Shown here: piece after piece, positions 34,282-43,798 of the stretch | How positions within the stretch are numbered: position 1 is the stretch's first letter | Layout of the letters: every line of letters starts with the position of its first letter | DNA from: Streptomyces zingiberis | GTDB lineage: Bacteria; Actinomycetota; Actinomycetes; Streptomycetales; Streptomycetaceae | NCBI RefSeq assembly: GCF_012034935.1 | Contig: NZ_JAATEN010000001.1 | Coordinates: forward strand, 124,001-188,000 | Direction of reading: 5' to 3' | Length of the DNA stretch: 64,000 nt | Notes under the pieces: model-generated | Told to the model about the DNA's origin: nothing | The model's input: the letters and a program-made list of their open reading frames with translations, nothing else | The model's database searches: none | Position numbers and translations under genes: made by a program

Positions 34282-34351
34282 GCCGGGCACGTTATCCACA
34301 GGCCGGGGACCACACCAGCGGCCCGGGCCCCGCCTCCCGCAGAATGGGGGC

Positions 34352-36340
34352 ATGACCGACTCGACCGACGCGACCGGCCCCGCCGGGAACGCGCAGCCCG
34401 CCGGGCCCGCCGGGAACGCCGCGCCCGCGGAGAACGCCCCGCCCGCCGGAACGACCGGGACCACCGGGTCCGCCACCGGGTCCACCGCCGAGACCACCGC
34501 CGAGACCGCCACCGGGTCCGCCACCGGGCCCACCGCCGAGGCCGCCACCGGGGCCGCCGTGCCCGACTGGGAGCTGCGGTTCCGCGCCCCGCGGGCCGGG
34601 CTGCCCGAGTGGGCGGAGGACGCCCCCGACCGCTCGCTGTTCGTCTCGAACGCCACGGGCGTCTTCGAGCTCTACGCCTGGGACCGGTCCACCGGCGCGC
34701 AGCGCCAGGTCACGGACCGCCCGAACGGCACGACGGACGGCGTGCTGACGCCCGACGGCGAGTGGATCTGGTGGTTCGCCGACACCGACGGGGACGAGTT
34801 CGGCGTGTGGATGCGCCAGCCGTTCCACGGCGGGAAGGACGAGCCCGCCGTCCCCGGCCTGGCCCCCTCCTACCCGTCCGGCCTGGCCCTCGGCCGGGAC
34901 GGCACGGCGGTGATCGGCCGCTCGGTGGACGGCTCCGCGGCGGAGGAAGGCGGTTCCTCGGTCCATGTGGCGCGGCCCGGCGGCGAGCCGGTGGAGATCT
35001 ACCGCCACGCCGAGTCCGCGGGCGTCGGCGATCTGTCCCACGACGGCACGCTGCTGGCCCTGGAGCACACCGAGCACGGTGACGCGATGCACTCCGCCCT
35101 CCGCGTCGTCACGCTCGACGGGGAAACGGTCGCCGAGCTGGACGACACCAAGGGCGGCACCGAGGAGCTCGGGCTGACGGTGATGGGCTTCGCCCCGGCC
35201 GCGGGCGACCCCCGGCTGCTCGTCGGCCACCAGCGGAACGGGCGCTGGGAGCCCATGCTGTGGAATCCGCTGACCGGTGAGGAGACGGCCCTGGAGATCG
35301 ATCTCCCCGGCGACATCGGGGCGGGCTGGACGCCGGACGGATCGGCGCTGCTCATCGACCACAGCCACCAGGCCCGGGACGAGCTGTGGTGGTACGACCT
35401 CACCCGCCGGGAGCTCTCCCGCGTCGAGACCCCGCCCGGCACGGTCTCCGGGGCCACCGCCCGGCCCGACGGCAGCGTGGAGTACCTGTGGTCCTCGGCG
35501 GCGCGTCCCCCCGAGATCCGGTCGACCACGGGGCGGACCGTGCTCGACCCGCCGGGGCACAAGGCACCGCCCTCGGTACCGGTCACCGACGTGTGGGTGG
35601 ACGGGCCGGGCGGCCGGGTCCACGCGCTGGTGCAGAAGCCGGCCGGGGACGGCCCCCACCCCTGCGTCTTCGACATCCACGGCGGTCCCACCTGGCACGA
35701 CAGCGACGCCTTCGCCTCGGCCACGGCCGCCTGGGTGGACCACGGCTTCGCCGTCGTCCGGGTCAACTACCGCGGTTCCACGGGCTACGGCCGGGAGTGG
35801 ACGGACGCCCTGAAGCACCGGGTGGGCCTGATCGAGCTGGAGGACATCGCGGCCGTCCGGGAGTGGGCCGTGGAGTCGGGGCTCGCCGATCCGCGGCGGC
35901 TGGTGCTCTCCGGCGGCTCCTGGGGCGGTTATCTCACCCTGCTCGGCCTGGGCACCCAGCCGGACGCCTGGTCACTGGGGCTGGCGGCGGTTCCCGTGGC
36001 CGACTACGTCACGGCCTACCACGACGAGATGGAGGCGCTGAAGGCGATGGACCGCACCCTCCTCGGCGGCACGCCGGAGGAGGTACCGGAGCGCTTCGAG
36101 GCCTCGTCCCCGCTCACCTACGTCGACCACGTACGGGTGCCGGTCTACATCTCGGCCGGGGTGAACGACCCCCGCTGCCCGATACGCCAGGTCGAGAACT
36201 ACGTCCGCCGCCTGGAGGAGCGTGGCGTGGTCCACGAGGTCTACCGCTACGACGCGGGGCACGGCTCCCTGGTGGTGGAGGAACGGATCAAGCAGATACG
36301 GATGGAACTCGACTTCGTCCGGCGTCACCTGGGGAGCTGA
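34352..36340 (+). CDS. S9 family peptidase (prolyl oligopeptidase/acylaminoacyl-peptidase type)
   Basis: 662 residues. Residues about 75-400 form a WD/beta-propeller-like domain, and the C-terminal alpha/beta hydrolase carries the catalytic triad Ser523 (GGSWGGY), Asp606 (GVNDPRCP) and His637 (DAGHGS). The fold cleaves short peptides or acylated N-termini. The first 70 residues are a low-complexity Ala/Gly/Thr/Pro/Glu stretch with repeated GSATG and AETT units, absent from most relatives and probably disordered. ATG 34352 has GGGGG upstream. No signal peptide, so it is cytoplasmic. Confidence 0.93.
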   Translation: MTDSTDATGPAGNAQPAGPAGNAAPAENAPPAGTTGTTGSATGSTAETTAETATGSATGPTAEAATGAAVPDWELRFRAPRAGLPEWAEDAPDRSLFVSNATGVFELYAWDRSTGAQRQVTDRPNGTTDGVLTPDGEWIWWFADTDGDEFGVWMRQPFHGGKDEPAVPGLAPSYPSGLALGRDGTAVIGRSVDGSAAEEGGSSVHVARPGGEPVEIYRHAESAGVGDLSHDGTLLALEHTEHGDAMHSALRVVTLDGETVAELDDTKGGTEELGLTVMGFAPAAGDPRLLVGHQRNGRWEPMLWNPLTGEETALEIDLPGDIGAGWTPDGSALLIDHSHQARDELWWYDLTRRELSRVETPPGTVSGATARPDGSVEYLWSSAARPPEIRSTTGRTVLDPPGHKAPPSVPVTDVWVDGPGGRVHALVQKPAGDGPHPCVFDIHGGPTWHDSDAFASATAAWVDHGFAVVRVNYRGSTGYGREWTDALKHRVGLIELEDIAAVREWAVESGLADPRRLVLSGGSWGGYLTLLGLGTQPDAWSLGLAAVPVADYVTAYHDEMEALKAMDRTLLGGTPEEVPERFEASSPLTYVDHVRVPVYISAGVNDPRCPIRQVENYVRRLEERGVVHEVYRYDAGHGSLVVEERIKQIRMELDFVRRHLGS

Positions 36341-36359
36341 CCAGCGCCGGGGCCAGGGG

Positions 36360-36422
36360 CCTGCCGGCCCTCATGCCCCGGAGCACAGAGGTCGCAGGCT
36401 CCGGGGCACGAGGGCCGGCAGG
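36360..36422 (+). terminator. Long hairpin terminator, 25-bp stem
   Basis: 36360-36384 pairs with 36398-36422 with one mismatch (arms begin CCTGCCGGCCCTC and end GAGGGCCGGCAGG) around a 13-base loop, 20 bases after the peptidase stop. Confidence 0.85.
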
Positions 36423-36600
36423 CTCCGGAGCACCAGGGCCGGGCCCGCACGGGGTCCGGTCCCGGGGGCCTGGGGGCCGGATCTCATGGGCGCTGAGTTC
36501 GAGTCCCCTCCGGGGTTCGAGTCCCACAGCGTCCCGGGCCTGGAGTTTCGGGGCCTGGTGGCCCGGGTCCTGGGCCGGGGGCCGATTCGGGTTCCGGTGG

Positions 36601-37551
36601 TCAGGTCCCGGGGCGGAGCGGAGCGCCGGACGGGCCGCTCGCCGGATCGGACGCCGAAGGGGCCCCGCCCGACGGCCCGGGGACGGACCCCGGACCGGGC
36701 CCGGTCGCGGCTGCGGCTGCGGCTGCGGTCGAGGCCGCGGGCACGAGCGCGGGCGTGAGCGTGGGTCCGTCCGGGGGCAGCCCGAGGGCGAGGTCGCGCT
36801 GGGTCTCCACCTCACGGCGGAAGAGACGGAACCACATGAAGACCACGAACCCGGCGAAGACGAACCACTCACCGGTGTAACCGAGGTTCTGGAACGCCTT
36901 CAGGTCGAGCCCGCTGTTCTGGGCGACGGCCGGCGGCACCGGACGGAGACCCGCGGGGCTCTCGACCAAGGTGATCCAGGCGTTGTGAACGTCGTAGGGC
37001 ACCACGTTGACGAGGGCCGCCGCGCTGATGATGCCGATCTGCCCATCCGGCAGGCCGCCGGCGAGCGCGCCCTCGGTGCGCCGGTTCTCCGGTGCCTGCA
37101 GCGCGCCGGTGACGGTGACCTCGCCCTTCGGGGGCGGGGGTGCGTCGGCGGTGCGCGCGTCACCGGGGTGCCAGCCCCGGACGACCGGCAGGGCCTTGCC
37201 GTCTCCCGTGCGCAGCAGGGTGAGGACGTAGAAGCCGTCCCTCCCGTCCAGCCGGCGGTCGGGGACGAGCAGCTGGTCCTCGTACGTCCCGGTGGCCTCG
37301 GCGAGGCGGCCGGTGGTCCGCTGGTCCACCGGCACCATCTCGTTCAGCGGCTTCGCCGGTTCACGCTCCGCCGCCGTGGCGTACTGCTGCTGCTCCTGGT
37401 GAAAGGCGGCGCGCGCCTCGAACCTGCTGAGCTGCCAGCTGCCCATGAACAGGCAGAAGGGAATGGCGAGTGCGGCGAAGAGGTTGATCCCCCACCACCG
37501 GGGGGTCAGCAGGAACCGGTACACCCCTCCACGGTACGGGGAGAGCGCCAC
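36601..37551 (-). CDS. SURF1 family cytochrome oxidase biogenesis protein
   Basis: 316 residues. SURF1 proteins assist heme a insertion into cytochrome c oxidase. The N-terminal helix FLLTPRWWGINLFAALAIPF with MGSWQLSRFEAR and the C-terminal helix GEWFVFAGFVVFMWFRLF flank an outside domain (VVRGWHPGDA, ISAAALVNVVP), as in the family. The last 65 residues are Ala/Pro/Gly-rich and unmatched. The start is GTG 37551; GTG 37524 (MYRFLLTPRWW) is an alternative used by many relatives, but its GGAGGG directly abuts the codon. Confidence 0.9.
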   Translation of the reverse strand: MALSPYRGGVYRFLLTPRWWGINLFAALAIPFCLFMGSWQLSRFEARAAFHQEQQQYATAAEREPAKPLNEMVPVDQRTTGRLAEATGTYEDQLLVPDRRLDGRDGFYVLTLLRTGDGKALPVVRGWHPGDARTADAPPPPKGEVTVTGALQAPENRRTEGALAGGLPDGQIGIISAAALVNVVPYDVHNAWITLVESPAGLRPVPPAVAQNSGLDLKAFQNLGYTGEWFVFAGFVVFMWFRLFRREVETQRDLALGLPPDGPTLTPALVPAASTAAAAAAATGPGPGSVPGPSGGAPSASDPASGPSGAPLRPGT

Positions 37552-37875
37552 CGCCCGGGGCCCGGGGCCGGGTGTGGGCTCCCGGGAGCGCTTCCCTCAT
37601 GGAGTCGCGCCACCCGTCACGGGGCGGGACGGCAACGGGGCGGGACGGACCTCTCGGCCGTCCCGCCCCGCTCTCCTCCCCTCCCGAGGTCTTGCCGGCG
37701 CGCTCGCACCGGGCCGGGCCCGGCGGCGCGCCGCGCGTGCCCTGGCCGGGGGCCACCGGCTCAGGGCGTCCACCCCACCTCACAGGATTCCGGGGCGGAG
37801 CGTCCCCCGCGCCACCCGGGTCCCGGTACGCGCGCGGCGCGGCGGGGCGCCCGGCCTCCGGCCCCGCGGCTCCCG
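37552..37875. other. 324-base intergenic region with terminator
   Basis: Lies between the SURF1 start and the stop of the anti-sigma-like gene. It contains the hairpin at 37636-37670; nothing else recognised. Confidence 0.6.
37636..37670 (-). terminator. Terminator, 13-bp perfect stem
   Basis: CGGGGCGGGACGG at 37636-37648 pairs perfectly with 37658-37670. It ends the sigma/anti-sigma-like operon on the minus strand. Confidence 0.75.
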
Positions 37876-39444
37876 TCAGGCGGCGAGCACGCCCGTGCGG
37901 TAGACCGTCCCCGAGCAGACGCCGGTGATGACCGTCGAGGCGGCCACGGGCTGTCCCGTCTCCGGGGTGTAGCTGAGTTCCACGCTGCCGGTCTCCGGGG
38001 TGGTGTCCTCCGTGGGCTGTCCCAGCGTCTGGCTGCCCTCGGTCCCCTCGCCCTCACCGCCGGAGCCACCCGAACCACCGGAGCCGCTGCCCGGGTCGGG
38101 GGAGGTGCCGGGGGACGGACAGCCTCCCGAACCGCTCGCGGGGACCCACGCGAACCTCACCTCGTAGGCCTGGCCGGGTTCGAGGACGAGCTGTCTGGTC
38201 TCGGCGGCCGGGTCCGGCAGGGCGGTGGCGGCGTTCCCCAGGGTGTGGTCGATGACCGGGACCGGGGCCGCCGCGCCCTGGTGCACGGCGGTGACGGTGC
38301 CGGGACCCGACACCGTGCACGTGGTCGAGGAGGTGTTGACGACGCGGAAGCTGCCGTAGATCTTGCCCTCGGCGTCAGGTTCGCCCTTGGCCGCCGTACC
38401 GCCGCCGAGCTGCGCGCGTTCACACCGGGGCGAGCTCGCGGCCATGCTCCCCTGGGAGGGGGTGGCGCCCGTGCCGCCCACGGTGCTGCCCTGCCCCTCG
38501 CGGCTCAGCTCGCCCTTCCCGCCGTCCTCCGCCGCCTTCTCGTCCTTCTCCTGCTCGGCCACGCGTCCCGGATGCCGTTCCGCGACCTTGTCGTCCCCGG
38601 GACCGGACCGGGGGCCCTCGGCCTCCCCCGCCGTGTGCTGGCTGCTGGCCGCGTTGGCCGAGGGGTCCTGGGATGTGCCTCCGGAGGAGGTGACGTGGAT
38701 GAGACCCGGTACGGCGGTACCCGCGAGAAGGACGGCCGCCGCGGCGCCGACCAGCGCCTGTCGTTTGCGGGCCCGGCGGGCGGGCACGGCGTGACGCAGT
38801 TGCTCCAGCGCGTCGCGGGAGGGCTCCAGGTCGTCCACGACCGTGTGCAGCAGACGCCGCAGCGCCTGCTCGTCCATCGCCCCGTCCGGGCCGGCGGTCT
38901 GCCTGCGGTCGCTCCCGGCGCTGTCGGTGTGCTCGGTTTTGCCGGTGTGCTCGGTGTTGCCGGAGCCGCCGCGCGCCGGGTGGCCGCCGGGTGCGGCCCG
39001 GCCGCCGGATCGGGCGGGCCCGCCGGAACAGGCGCCCGATCCACCGGGCTCACCGGCCTCACCGGCCTCACCGGCACGTCCCGCCCCGTCGGCGCTCGCG
39101 GACGCGTCGGCTTCTGCGGCCCCCTCGGCGCTCGCGGAGCCGTCCGCCTCCGCGGGGCCGTCCACGATGCCGGGGCCGTCCAGGAGCGGCCTCAACTTGC
39201 TGAAGAGTTCACGGACCTCGGATGCCTCGTCCCGCTGATCCCCGGGCCGCTCCCCGGGTTGTTCCCCGGCCCCTTCCGCCTCGGCCGCTCCGCGCACCTC
39301 CGCCTCGCCGGCCGCCTCCGGTGGCCCGTCCGCGGGGACGGTGTCCGGCGGCGGCCCGGCGGGCTCGGGCCCGCCGGGGCGCGACGTATCGGCGGAACGG
39401 TCCGGCCGCCGGGGGCCGTCCGCTCCCTGCTGCAGATCTTTCAT
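37876..39444 (-). CDS. Large membrane protein downstream of a sigma factor (anti-sigma-like, DUF4232-like tail)
   Basis: 522 residues. Residues 1-215 are low-complexity Ala/Gly/Glu/Asp, with a short conserved-looking DEQALRRLLHTVVDDLEPSR. One membrane helix follows at about 222-245 (ALVGAAAAVLLAGTAVPGLI). The outside part has a Ser/Gly linker and a domain with CERAQLGGG, FRVVNTSSTTCTVSG and a late GVCSGTVY, resembling DUF4232. ATG 39444 has GGAGG eight bases upstream and overlaps the sigma factor stop (ATGA). The topology fits a membrane anti-sigma or sensor partner, though no ZAS motif is seen. Confidence 0.78.
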   Translation of the reverse strand: MKDLQQGADGPRRPDRSADTSRPGGPEPAGPPPDTVPADGPPEAAGEAEVRGAAEAEGAGEQPGERPGDQRDEASEVRELFSKLRPLLDGPGIVDGPAEADGSASAEGAAEADASASADGAGRAGEAGEAGEPGGSGACSGGPARSGGRAAPGGHPARGGSGNTEHTGKTEHTDSAGSDRRQTAGPDGAMDEQALRRLLHTVVDDLEPSRDALEQLRHAVPARRARKRQALVGAAAAVLLAGTAVPGLIHVTSSGGTSQDPSANAASSQHTAGEAEGPRSGPGDDKVAERHPGRVAEQEKDEKAAEDGGKGELSREGQGSTVGGTGATPSQGSMAASSPRCERAQLGGGTAAKGEPDAEGKIYGSFRVVNTSSTTCTVSGPGTVTAVHQGAAAPVPVIDHTLGNAATALPDPAAETRQLVLEPGQAYEVRFAWVPASGSGGCPSPGTSPDPGSGSGGSGGSGGEGEGTEGSQTLGQPTEDTTPETGSVELSYTPETGQPVAASTVITGVCSGTVYRTGVLAA

Positions 39445-40082
39445 GCCGGGGCCTCCATGGCGACGCGCAGCGCCGCGATCCCCCGTGATCCGTATGCCTT
39501 GACCGAGCCGAGTGATATGCCGAGCGTGTCCGCGACCTGGGCCTCGGTCATGTCGGCGAAGTAACGCAGCACCAGTACCTCGCGCTGCCGGCGTTGCAGT
39601 CCGCGCATCGCGCGGATGAGCTGGTCGCGCTCCAGCTGCTCGTAGGCGCCTTCCTCGGCGCTCGCCATGTCGGGCATGGGCTTGGAGAGCAGCTTGAGCC
39701 CGAGTATGCGGCGGCGCAGCGCGGAACGCGAGAGGTTGACCACCGTCTGCCGGAGGTAGGCCAGGGTCTTCTCCGGTTCGCGGACCCTGCTGCGGGCGGA
39801 GTGCACCCGGATGAAGGCCTCCTGGACGACGTCCTCACAGGAGGCCGTGTCGTCGAGCAGCAGTGCCGCGAGACCCAGCAGCGAGCGGTAGTGCGCCCGG
39901 TAGGTCTCGGTGAGGTGGTCGACCGTGGTGCCTGCCGCCATCCCGTCCTCAGAGCTCTCGCGCTGCGACGGAATATGAGCGGGCCGGGCGGCGGGCATCG
40001 GGGCGATCACCGGCATCCCGCCGAGCGCACGCACGCGGGGCGGGCGCAGAACCGCCGCGCCGCCTCCGGGGATTGATGCCAT
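39441..40082 (-). CDS. RNA polymerase sigma factor, ECF type
   Basis: About 213 residues. Region 2 has YRAHYRSLLGLAALLLDD and CEDVVQEAFIRVHSARSRVR with YLRQTVVNLSRSALRRR, and region 4 has ALRGLQRRQREVLVLRYFAD-like spacing with AQVADTLGISLGSVKAYGSR. Residues 1-48 are an unconserved Pro/Ala leader. ATG 40082 has AGAGG nine bases upstream; GTG 40100 in the same frame is an alternative. It is followed with a 4-base overlap by a membrane protein likely to regulate it. An unusually AT-rich stretch with repeated TCACA lies 250-310 bases upstream. Confidence 0.9.
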   Translation of the reverse strand: MASIPGGGAAVLRPPRVRALGGMPVIAPMPAARPAHIPSQRESSEDGMAAGTTVDHLTETYRAHYRSLLGLAALLLDDTASCEDVVQEAFIRVHSARSRVREPEKTLAYLRQTVVNLSRSALRRRILGLKLLSKPMPDMASAEEGAYEQLERDQLIRAMRGLQRRQREVLVLRYFADMTEAQVADTLGISLGSVKAYGSRGIAALRVAMEAPA

Positions 40083-40100
40083 ACCGATCGCCTCTGCCAC

Positions 40101-40584
40101 GCCTGTTTGACGCGCGGCCCCCCGCCAAGGTTGTACGGGCGCCCCACCTTGTCCCCCGCTTCATCGCCTGCCCTTGTGTGCACCGTTCGTCCCCAATCCC
40201 CCGTGAGCTGAGCGCCTCCGAGGGACGGCCGCAAAGACGCTCCCCGTCCCGCAGTGGTTGCAGAGGGCGGGGAGCGCATCGTCGGACAGAACGATGTCCC
40301 AGTTCAAGACCTCTTGATCAGCAAATTGATCACAGAGCCTTCACAGGAGCCGCAAACTGTTCACATCTTAGTGAAGAAGGGAATCCCGTCACAGGCTTTC
40401 AGCGCCCGAGTCCGGGTGCGTGACGGGCCCGGTGCGGCCACGCACGGGAAGGGCCGGACGCGAGGAGGGCGTTCGCGGAAGCCGCCGGCGCGGACGGTCC
40501 GGCACCCGGCCGCCCCGACGGCCAGGACGGCCCGGGCGGCCGGACCACCCGGGCGTCCGGGCCGGGGCCGGGCCCGCCTGCGCT
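40101..40584. other. 484-base region upstream of the sigma factor with AT-rich island
   Basis: No gene. The 40300-40395 segment is far less GC-rich than its surroundings. It contains TTGATCA twice (40314-40320, 40326-40332) and TCACA four times (40330, 40341, 40361, 40389). Probably the regulatory region of the sigma/membrane protein operon. Confidence 0.6.
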
Positions 40585-41661
40585 TCAGGCGGCGGATTCC
40601 GCCGCGACCAGCTCCGCGATCTGCGCGGTGTTGAGCGCGGCGCCCTTGCGGAGGTTGTCCCCGCAGACGAACAGCTCCAGGGCGCACGGATCGTCCATCG
40701 AGCGGCGCACCCGGCCGACCCAGGTCGGGTCCGTGCCCACCACGTCGGCCGGGGTCGGGAAGTCCCCGGCGGCCGGGTCGTCGCAGAGGACGACGCCGGG
40801 GGCGGCCCGCAGGATCTCGTGCGCCTGGGCGACGGTGACCTCGTTCTCGAAGCGGGCGTGGACGGTGAGGGAGTGCGTGGTGACCACCGGCACCCGTACG
40901 CAGGTCGCGGTGACCCGCAGCTCCGGCAGGCCGAGGATCTTCCGCGACTCGTCGCGGACCTTCAGCTCCTCGGAGGTCCAGCCGTCCTCCTTCAGGGAGC
41001 CGGCGAACGGCACCACGTTGAGCGCGATCGGGGCCGGGTACGGTCCCAGATCGCCCACGGCGCGGCGGATGTCGCCGGGCTGGGTGCCCAGCTCCGTGCC
41101 GGCGAGCTTGCCGAGTTGCTCGCGCAGGGTGTCGACGCCCTCCTTGCCCGAGCCGGAGACGGCCTGGTACGAGGAGACGATCAGCTCGCCGAGGCCGAAC
41201 TCGGCGTGGAGCGCGCCCATCGCGACAATCATCGACAGTGTCGTGCAGTTGGGGTTGGCGATGATGGAGCGCGGGCGGTTGCGGACCGCGTGCGGGTTCA
41301 CCTCCGGGACCACCAGCGGCACGTCCGGGTCCATCCGGAAGGCCCCCGAGTTGTCCACGACGACCGCGCCCCGGGCGGCGGCCACCGGCGCCCACTGCGC
41401 GGACACCTCGTCGGGCACGTCGAACAGGGCCACGTCGACGCCGTCGAAGGCCGCCTCGCCGAGCGCGACGACCTCGACCTCCTCACCGCGCACGGTGAGC
41501 TTCCGCCCCGCCGAGCGGGGTGAGGCGATCAGCCGGATCTCACCCCAGATGTCCTTGCGCTCGGAGAGGATGGAGAGCAGCACGGTGCCGACGGCACCCG
41601 TGGCGCCGACGACGGCGAGCGTGGGCCCACGGTCACCGCCGCCGGCGCCGGCGGGGGTCAT
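40585..41661 (-). CDS. asd: Aspartate-semialdehyde dehydrogenase
   Basis: 358 residues. It reduces aspartyl phosphate to aspartate semialdehyde for lysine/diaminopimelate, threonine and methionine synthesis. The NADP-binding motif [13 protein letters not shown] lies at about 17-29, the catalytic Cys139 is in NPNCTT, and [10 protein letters not shown] follows. The family C-terminus with [20 protein letters not shown] is intact. ATG 41661 overlaps the lysC stop (ATGA at 41658-41661), so the two pathway enzymes are co-translated. Confidence 0.97.
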   Translation of the reverse strand: MTPAGAGGGDRGPTLAVVGATGAVGTVLLSILSERKDIWGEIRLIASPRSAGRKLTVRGEEVEVVALGEAAFDGVDVALFDVPDEVSAQWAPVAAARGAVVVDNSGAFRMDPDVPLVVPEVNPHAVRNRPRSIIANPNCTTLSMIVAMGALHAEFGLGELIVSSYQAVSGSGKEGVDTLREQLGKLAGTELGTQPGDIRRAVGDLGPYPAPIALNVVPFAGSLKEDGWTSEELKVRDESRKILGLPELRVTATCVRVPVVTTHSLTVHARFENEVTVAQAHEILRAAPGVVLCDDPAAGDFPTPADVVGTDPTWVGRVRRSMDDPCALELFVCGDNLRKGAALNTAQIAELVAAESAA

Positions 41662-42179
41662 CGTCCGGTACCCCCGTAGACGACGGCCTCGTCGCTGTCG
41701 CTGTCCAGTCCGAAGGCGGTGTGCACGGCGCGCACGGCCTGGTTGACCTCGTCGGCGCGGATGACCACCGAGATGCGGATCTCGGAGGTCGAGATCAGCT
41801 CGATGTTGACCCCGGCGTCGGAGAGCGCCTCGAAGAAGGTCGCGGTCACGCCCGGGTTGGTCTTCATGCCGGCGCCGACCAGCGAGACCTTGGCCACCTG
41901 GTCGTCGTAGCGGAGCGACTGGAAGCCCACGGCCTCCTTGGTCTTCTCCAGGGCGGAGATGGCCTTCTTGCCGTCGGTCATCGGCAGGGTGAAGGAGATG
42001 TCCGTGAGGCCGGTGGTGGCGGCCGAGACGTTCTGCACGACCATGTCGATGTTGATCTCGGCGTCCGAGACGGCGCGGAAGATCTTCGCGGCCTCGCCCG
42101 GCTTGTCGGGCACCCCGACGACCGTGACCTTGGCCTCGGACGTGTCGTGCGCGACTCCGGAAATGAGCGCCTGCTCCAT
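41658..42179 (-). other. Possible in-frame beta subunit of aspartate kinase
   Basis: ATG 42179 ([12 protein letters not shown]) lies in frame just before the ACT domains, with AGGGG about nine bases upstream. Actinomycete lysC genes are known to encode alpha and beta subunits from one frame; this product would be 173 residues of regulatory domain. Its use here is inferred. Confidence 0.5.
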
Positions 42180-42929
42180 CGGCTGGTCCCCTCGCGGTTC
42201 GTTGCTGACCCAGGTTCCTCGCAGTCCGGAGAAGGAGGACCGGACGTGGATCGGGATGTCGTAGCGGCGGGCGTACTCCACACAGCGGTGGAGCAGCACC
42301 TTGGAGCCGGAGCTGGCCAGCTCCAGCATGTCCTCGGACGAGATCCAGTCGATCTTGCGCGCCTTGGGCACGACCCGGGGGTCGGCAGTGAACACGCCGT
42401 CGACGTCGGTGTAGATCTCGCACACCTCGGCGTCGAGGGCCGCGGCGAGGGCGACGGCCGTGGTGTCGGAGCCGCCGCGGCCGAGGGTGGTGATGTCCTT
42501 CTTGTCCTGGGAGACGCCCTGGAAGCCCGCGACGATGGCGATGTTGCCCTCGTCGACGGAGCTGCGGATGCGGCCGGGCGTGACGTCGATGATGCGGGCC
42601 TTGTTGTGGACGGAGTCCGTGATCACCCCGGCCTGGCTGCCCGTGAAGGACTGGGCCTCATGGCCGAGGTTCTTGATCGCCATGGCCAGCAGCGCCATGG
42701 AGATCCGCTCCCCGGCGGTCAGCAACATGTCGAACTCGCGCCCCGAGGGCATCGGGGACACCTCACTGGCGAGATCGATCAGCTCGTCCGTCGTGTCACC
42801 CATCGCGGAAACCACGACGACCACCTTGTGGCCGTTCTTCTTGGCTTCCACCACGCGCTTGGCGACCCGCTTGATGCCCTCGGCATCGGCGACGGAGGAG
42901 CCTCCGTACTTCTGCACGACAAGGCCCAC
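41658..42929 (-). CDS. lysC: Aspartate kinase
   Basis: 423 residues, the first and feedback-controlled enzyme of the aspartate pathway. The N-terminal kinase domain starts [12 protein letters not shown] and includes [31 protein letters not shown] and the [12 protein letters not shown] metal/ATP region. Two ACT domains at about 265-410 bind the lysine/threonine effectors. GTG 42929 has GAGGAG about six bases upstream. An internal ATG (42179) may give a separate beta subunit. Forms an operon with asd. Confidence 0.97.
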   Translation of the reverse strand: MGLVVQKYGGSSVADAEGIKRVAKRVVEAKKNGHKVVVVVSAMGDTTDELIDLASEVSPMPSGREFDMLLTAGERISMALLAMAIKNLGHEAQSFTGSQAGVITDSVHNKARIIDVTPGRIRSSVDEGNIAIVAGFQGVSQDKKDITTLGRGGSDTTAVALAAALDAEVCEIYTDVDGVFTADPRVVPKARKIDWISSEDMLELASSGSKVLLHRCVEYARRYDIPIHVRSSFSGLRGTWVSNEPRGDQPMEQALISGVAHDTSEAKVTVVGVPDKPGEAAKIFRAVSDAEINIDMVVQNVSAATTGLTDISFTLPMTDGKKAISALEKTKEAVGFQSLRYDDQVAKVSLVGAGMKTNPGVTATFFEALSDAGVNIELISTSEIRISVVIRADEVNQAVRAVHTAFGLDSDSDEAVVYGGTGR

Positions 42930-43246
42930 GTGCGCTCCTCGAATCTGTCTTCCGCGGACCCCGCGGGCGGCGGAGCCCTTCGGCCGGCTCAGTTTATCGA
43001 GTGGGCGAAAACGGACGCCCGGGTCTCACATCCCGGAACGCCGTCCCGGGACATGATCACCGGGCGGGCGTCGCCACCCGCTCCAGCGACCACCCCTGCC
43101 CGGTTTCCCGCAGCTCACACGGGAACGAGACGCAGCTCACCCGGCGGAGCCGCGCCGGGGCCGTGGCTGGGGCGGCGGACGGGCCCGTACATCCGGCGCC
43201 CGTCCGCCGGGCGCTCCCTTGCCGGACGCCCGTGCCCCGCCCGTGT
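42930..43246. other. 317-base intergenic region upstream of lysC
   Basis: The minus-strand TAAACT at 42996-42991 could be a -10 box for lysC-asd, but no matching -35 is clear. No gene recognised. Confidence 0.5.
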
Positions 43247-43459
43247 TCAGCCGGCTGTGCGCCGCCCGGCCGCGAAGGCGACGAAGGCCGACCACGCCGC
43301 GGGCTCCAGCGCCAGGGCGGGCCGGGCGAGATCCTTGGAATCCCGCACCCGGACACCCCTCGGCGCACGGGCGACCTCGACGCAGTCACCACCTTCGGTG
43401 TTGCTGTAACTGCTCTTGAACCACTTCATACCGTCACGTTCACTCGGCTGCCTGTTCAT
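43247..43459 (-). CDS. DUF397 domain-containing protein
   Basis: 70 residues: MKWFKSSYSNTEGGDCVEVA, VRVRDSKDLARPALAL, AWSAFVAFA. Typical compact DUF397. ATG 43459 has GGAGAGG just upstream. It follows another DUF397 and an XRE/DUF5753 gene on the same strand, so this is a regulator-partner set with two DUF397 proteins. Confidence 0.92.
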   Translation of the reverse strand: MNRQPSERDGMKWFKSSYSNTEGGDCVEVARAPRGVRVRDSKDLARPALALEPAAWSAFVAFAAGRRTAG

Positions 43460-43519
43460 GCCTCTCCAGCAATCGCTCGATGAATCGGGCTGAGGGGTTG
43501 ACGTCCGTGCGTCTTCCGC

Positions 43520-43798
43520 TCAGGCGGCTATCAGCGGGCTCCCGGTCGCGAAGGCGAGAAAGACCGACCACGCGTCGCCGCCAACCGCCAGGGAGGGACG
43601 CGCGACGTCCTTGGAATCGCGCACATGGATCAGAGGAGAGCGACCCACGGTTCCGAGGGAACGGTCAGGCCCCATGCCGCCACGACCGCCACTGCGCGGT
43701 TCACCCGCAACTTCGACGCAGTTGCCGCCCTCGGTGTTGCTGTAGCTACTCGTGAACCAGGTCAGGCCGCCCGGCTCTCTGTCTTGCTCCGTCCTCAT
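43520..43798 (-). CDS. DUF397 domain-containing protein with internal insertion
   Basis: 92 residues. The hallmark SSYSNTEGGNCVEVA and the VRDSKDVARPSLAVG..AWSVFLAFA end match the 43247 paralogue, but about 24 residues (SGGRGGMGPDRSLGTVGRSP and flanks) are inserted between them. ATG 43798 overlaps the XRE stop (ATGA), so it is the direct co-translated partner of that regulator. Confidence 0.9.
   Translation of the reverse strand: MRTEQDREPGGLTWFTSSYSNTEGGNCVEVAGEPRSGGRGGMGPDRSLGTVGRSPLIHVRDSKDVARPSLAVGGDAWSVFLAFATGSPLIAA

Noticed and set aside
35386..39564. A 1392-codon open frame on the plus strand
   Set aside because: It overlaps the S9 peptidase in another frame and lies antisense to SURF1 and the anti-sigma-like gene. 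The composition is Arg/Gly/Pro-rich with no domain; it is a shadow of GC-rich codon bias.
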